Part shown: positions 4,349-7,066 of the stretch, in pieces
Numbering within the stretch: the first letter of the stretch is position 1
How the letters are laid out: each line of letters begins with the position of its first letter
Source of the DNA: Deltaproteobacteria bacterium
GTDB taxonomy: Bacteria; Desulfobacterota; Desulfarculia; Adiutricales; Adiutricaceae
Reading direction: 5' to 3'
NCBI GenBank assembly: GCA_031267005.1
Contig: JAIRZX010000203.1
Span: 1-7,066 of the forward strand
DNA: 7,066 bases
The notes under the pieces: generated by a model
Told to the model about the DNA's origin: nothing
Databases searched by the model: none
Seen by the model: only the letters and a program-made list of their open reading frames with translations
Made by a program: the position numbers and the translations under genes

Positions 4349-5931
4349 GCGAAAGCGACAACGACGGGAGGAACGGCATCTACGACTTCCGCAGGTCGAT
4401 CATGGAGACTACCGGGTGCGGCGACGCGTCGCCGACCGTCCCGCCAACGGCCGGCTCCGAAGCCCAGCTTTCCTTAGCCGAGGACTTGCTCCAACTCATC
4501 AACGAATGGTTCGTTGACTCGAAAGACTCGCCGTTCGGCAAAACGTCCATCCCGTTCCCGATCGACAAGGCGAAAGGACTCATACAGTCGCTCGAGAGCG
4601 GCTGCGGATCGACCGCGTCCCCGGGCAGGGCCGCAGAGGTCTTCAGGATCGTCCGCAACGCCACCGAAATGGCGGAGCGCCTCGCGAAGGCCATCGGGAC
4701 CGCAGGCTGGCACCCTGGCGGGGAAGGCGGCCTCAACGACGCCTTCTCTTCCTTCGGCAGGATACTCGATGCGGCACAGGCGGACCTTGCCGAGATCTGG
4801 AACGCCGCGAGGGCTACTGGGGCGGTAACGGCGGACCGCGCGGAGCCGCGCCGCACCGCGCTCGAATACATGTCCCTCCCCCCGGCCTTCCTCGGACTCA
4901 AGGGACTGAACGAGGAGGACAGGCTGGAGGCCGCCGAGATCTACCAGCCGAACTCCTATTTTGGCGACCCCTCCAACGATGGCGACTGCGGGATCCTCGA
5001 CATGGACCCCGACGGGATGCCCGGCATCGACTACGTGTTCCCAAACTTCCCTGCGGGCACGGTCGGGTCGCTCATCTCCCCCGGCGGCACGGGCAAGTCC
5101 ACCCTGGCGCTCCAGCTGGCCGCGTCGATCGCCTCGGGCTCCGACATGCTCCGCTTCTGGCCGTACGAGGCCAAGGGCGCGGACGGCAGGATGGCCCCGG
5201 CCGGAGCCGTCTACATCAACATCGAGGACCAGAAGGAGATAGTCGACAGGCGGCTGGCCGCGATAGGAAGCCTGCTCGATGGGCCCGCCAGGCTGGCAGC
5301 GAAGAGGAATCTGTCCGTCAGGCACCTCCAGGACACGAACATCGACTTCCGCGACAGGAAATGGGCCGCATTCCTCCTGGAGCAGGCCGCAGGGAAAAGG
5401 CTCATGGCGATCGACACCTTCTCGCGGTCCCACTCGTTCGACGAGAACTCCGCCAAGGATATGGGCACGGCCATGAAGATCCTGGAAGTCATCGCGAAGA
5501 TTACGGGTTGCTCGATCCTCTTCCTGCACCACACGTCCAAGTCCGCAGCCATGAACGGCGACGTGGACAAGCAGCAGGCGGCCAGAGGCTCGAGCGTCAC
5601 GACCGACAACGCGAGGTTCCAGAGCTTCATATCCGTGTTCTCCGAAAACGACGCCTCCAGTTCCAACTTGCAGATGGCGCTCCTCGGCGATACCGGTATT
5701 CCGTTCACGATACCGGATCCGACTGACCAGCGCCAAAGACGCATGTACGTCAGGTTCGGCGTCTGCAAGTCCAACTCCGGAGCCCCTTTCGAGGAGAGAT
5801 GCCTTAAGAGGGGGCGCGAGGGCATCTTCTCCCCGTTGCCGCGCCAGGAGATAGTCCAGTTCGCGATGCCTGCGACGCCCTCCGCCAACCTGCAGGCCGG
5901 GGGGGCACCCCGCCCCGGATGCCAGGATTGA
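4345..5931 (+). CDS. repA: RepA-type replicative helicase with long N-terminal extension
   Basis: A 528-residue protein whose residues ~228-490 closely match RSF1010 RepA, the homohexameric 5'-3' helicase of IncQ plasmids. GIDYVFPNFPAGTVGSLISP leads to Walker A GGTGKS with Lys251. VYINIEDQ holds Glu294 and Asp295, LMAIDTF is Walker B with Asp357, ILFLHHTSK holds His395 and His396, and QQAARGSS carries the arginine finger Arg414. MYVRFGVCKSNSGAPFEERC completes the family signature. All catalytic motifs are intact, unlike the paralogue at 2531. The first ~225 residues are absent from RSF1010 RepA. They look mostly helical (for example AEDLLQLINEWF and AAEVFRIVRNATEMAERL) and match nothing I recognise. 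ATG 4345 overlaps the previous stop by four bases and has GAAGGGGG six bases upstream. A Pro/Gly-rich tail of ~40 residues ends the protein. Confidence 0.92.
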   Translation: MSESDNDGRNGIYDFRRSIMETTGCGDASPTVPPTAGSEAQLSLAEDLLQLINEWFVDSKDSPFGKTSIPFPIDKAKGLIQSLESGCGSTASPGRAAEVFRIVRNATEMAERLAKAIGTAGWHPGGEGGLNDAFSSFGRILDAAQADLAEIWNAARATGAVTADRAEPRRTALEYMSLPPAFLGLKGLNEEDRLEAAEIYQPNSYFGDPSNDGDCGILDMDPDGMPGIDYVFPNFPAGTVGSLISPGGTGKSTLALQLAASIASGSDMLRFWPYEAKGADGRMAPAGAVYINIEDQKEIVDRRLAAIGSLLDGPARLAAKRNLSVRHLQDTNIDFRDRKWAAFLLEQAAGKRLMAIDTFSRSHSFDENSAKDMGTAMKILEVIAKITGCSILFLHHTSKSAAMNGDVDKQQAARGSSVTTDNARFQSFISVFSENDASSSNLQMALLGDTGIPFTIPDPTDQRQRRMYVRFGVCKSNSGAPFEERCLKRGREGIFSPLPRQEIVQFAMPATPSANLQAGGAPRPGCQD

Positions 5932-5982
5932 CAGCTACTCCCTGAAGAAGCCGGCTTTAGCCGAAGAATAAGGAAGACCGCA

Positions 5983-7066
5983 ATGAAAAAGACAAGAACA
6001 ACGACCGCCACGTTCCCTCGGGGAATAATCGCGAGCGGCCTCATAAGGCCCGCGACCGGCAGAAAGCCGATCGACATGGAGACACCTCCATCGGGAAGCT
6101 CCGGCCCGCAACTCGGTCCCGTGGAATGGTCGCTCCTCGCATCGCTGGTCAGCATGCTGAGACTGGACCCCGGCGACCCCAACATCCTCTTCTGCGACGA
6201 CCCGCCCGGCGAGGTCTGCCGGAGCCTGCGCGACAGGCTGGCCGCCCCCGCCGGGAGCCCGGCCCCGCCGCCCTGCAAGGACACCTGGTATGGCTACATT
6301 CGCACATCGCTTTTCCTCATCCGCGAGAACGGCTGCGCCAACGTGAGCACCAACAGGCTGAAGGAGGCGCTCTGCCGCATGGAATCCGTCCGGATCCCAT
6401 GGAAAGGGCCTCCGGCCCCGAAAAGTCCCGCCGGGAAGCGGGACGCAGGGACCCCCGGAAACGGCGGAACCGCTGTTTCGCTCCCCCTGCTGGCGGTCAA
6501 GCGGGATCACGCCGATGGGCAACTCAGGATCGGCCTGCACCCGGCGATCACCTCGGCGGCCCTGGCCGGCCTGACGGAGGCGGAGATGTTCGCAGATAAG
6601 GCCATACCCTACACGACCGTCCCGATGGACGAGCAGCGGATGCTGAAGGGCAACACCGCGAGGCTCGTCCACGCCTTCCTCTGCGAGCAGATCTGGCCGG
6701 GCCGGGCGCCCCAGACCAGGATCCTCTGCAACCTGCTCGACTGGATCTGGGGAGAGGACACGGACGGAACTGCCTCCGCGCGCCGACAGCGGAGGCACAG
6801 AAGGCTTACCACCTTGAAAAAGGCCTTGCGCGAAATATCCGAACTCGATGCCTGGACGATCTGGGAGACCGCTCCGGGGAAATTCGCGATCTCCCGCGCA
6901 AAGGCGTCCCTTCCCGCCATCCGACTCGGCACGTCCGAGTCGCCACAGGCGTACCCGGCCCAGGCCCCGCCCGCTTCCCCCGCCCCGGCCTCGCCCGCCG
7001 GCCCGGCGCCGGGCCCGCCCGGGGCCCCCCGCCGGGCCGCCCCCGCCCCGCCGGGCGGGGGGGGGG
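5983..7066 (+). CDS. repC: RepC-type replication initiator (partial, runs off the window)
   Basis: Open from ATG 5983 to the window end (361 codons and one extra base), with AAGGA (5970-5974) upstream and a 51-base gap after repA. The second half resembles IncQ RepC, the iteron-binding initiator built from winged-helix domains. DGQLRIGLHPAI aligns with DGRLYVALNPLI of RSF1010, GNTARLVHAFLCEQI (223-237) with SETARLLHQRLCGWI, and RRQRRHRRLTTLKKALREI with a tail ending GKFAISRAKA against GKYDITRPKA. RSF1010 RepC ends at this point (~283 residues). Here the frame continues beyond residue 308 into an almost pure Pro/Ala/Gly tail, which may be an assembly artefact. The first ~45 residues are basic and poorly conserved. 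RepC would bind oriV and load the RepA hexamer, and the order repA-repC is the same as in RSF1010. Its target repeats are not seen in this window. Confidence 0.85.
   Translation, partial: MKKTRTTTATFPRGIIASGLIRPATGRKPIDMETPPSGSSGPQLGPVEWSLLASLVSMLRLDPGDPNILFCDDPPGEVCRSLRDRLAAPAGSPAPPPCKDTWYGYIRTSLFLIRENGCANVSTNRLKEALCRMESVRIPWKGPPAPKSPAGKRDAGTPGNGGTAVSLPLLAVKRDHADGQLRIGLHPAITSAALAGLTEAEMFADKAIPYTTVPMDEQRMLKGNTARLVHAFLCEQIWPGRAPQTRILCNLLDWIWGEDTDGTASARRQRRHRRLTTLKKALREISELDAWTIWETAPGKFAISRAKASLPAIRLGTSESPQAYPAQAPPASPAPASPAGPAPGPPGAPRRAAPAPPGGGG
6961..7066. other. Extreme G+C low-complexity end of the window
   Basis: Only four of 106 bases are A or T (6962, 6975, 6976 and 6991). After 6991 there are 75 consecutive G/C bases, ending in ten G. 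This may be a sequencing or assembly artefact at a contig end, or a real repetitive segment encoding a Pro/Ala/Gly-rich RepC tail. Confidence 0.8.

Noticed and set aside
4474..5736. A minus-strand frame of 420 codons opposite repA.
   Set aside because: It is the usual antisense shadow of a G+C-rich gene; the + strand frame carries all helicase motifs.
5952..5963. CGGC/GCCG hairpin between repA and repC as a terminator.
   Set aside because: The stem is only four base pairs with no U tract, and repC follows closely with its own ribosome site, so co-transcription is more likely.
5211..6284. A minus-strand frame of 357 codons across the repA-repC junction.
   Set aside because: It overlaps two well-supported + strand genes and has no domain that I recognise.
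1..7066. An IncQ-style oriV with tandem ~20-bp iterons.
   Set aside because: I scanned the non-coding stretches and found no such array; the origin may lie outside the window or take another form.

Overview
The window is the replication and partition backbone of a plasmid (or plasmid-derived element) from a G+C-rich bacterium. All convincing genes lie on the + strand. Frequent AGG arginine codons, strong Shine-Dalgarno sites and a TTG start for parA fit a G+C-rich Gram-negative such as Desulfobacterota or Synergistota. That host guess is weak and rests on codon habit only. The two best recognised genes resemble RepA (hexameric helicase) and RepC (initiator) of IncQ plasmids such as RSF1010, so I read the element as a divergent, IncQ-like replicon.

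Layout. 1-662 holds two diverged tandem copies of a unit of about 345 bp with no credible gene. 733-758 is an AT-rich inverted repeat ahead of parA that shares a motif with the ends of the repeat units. parA (839-1474) and a small ribbon-helix-helix gene (1477-1698) form a type Ib-like partition operon closed by a perfect intrinsic terminator (1792-1828). The stretch 1829-2530 has no clear protein gene but is dense in signals: a possible + strand promoter (2010-2038), a near-consensus minus-strand promoter (2354-2325) driving a structured RNA of about 106 nt that ends at a minus-strand terminator (2248-2209), and two + strand terminator-like hairpins (2359-2403 and 2412-2456) ahead of the replication genes.

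The replication genes follow: a RepA-like paralogue with damaged catalytic motifs (2531-3352), a TOPRIM primase-like protein (3548-4348), a RepA-type helicase with a long extra N-terminal region (4345-5931, ATGA overlap with the TOPRIM gene), and a RepC-type initiator (5983 onward) that runs off the window. The last ~100 bases are almost pure G+C and may be a contig-end artefact or a Pro/Ala/Gly tail.

How it may work (inference): RepC binds an origin, the RepA hexamer unwinds it, and the TOPRIM protein takes the priming role that RepB' plays in classical IncQ plasmids. The antisense RNA and tandem hairpins look like a copy-number switch on the rep leader, and the catalytically impaired RepA paralogue could be a regulatory subunit. 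ParA and the RHH protein would segregate the plasmid, possibly through the repeat region. No iteron array typical of an IncQ oriV and no mobilisation gene is visible here.
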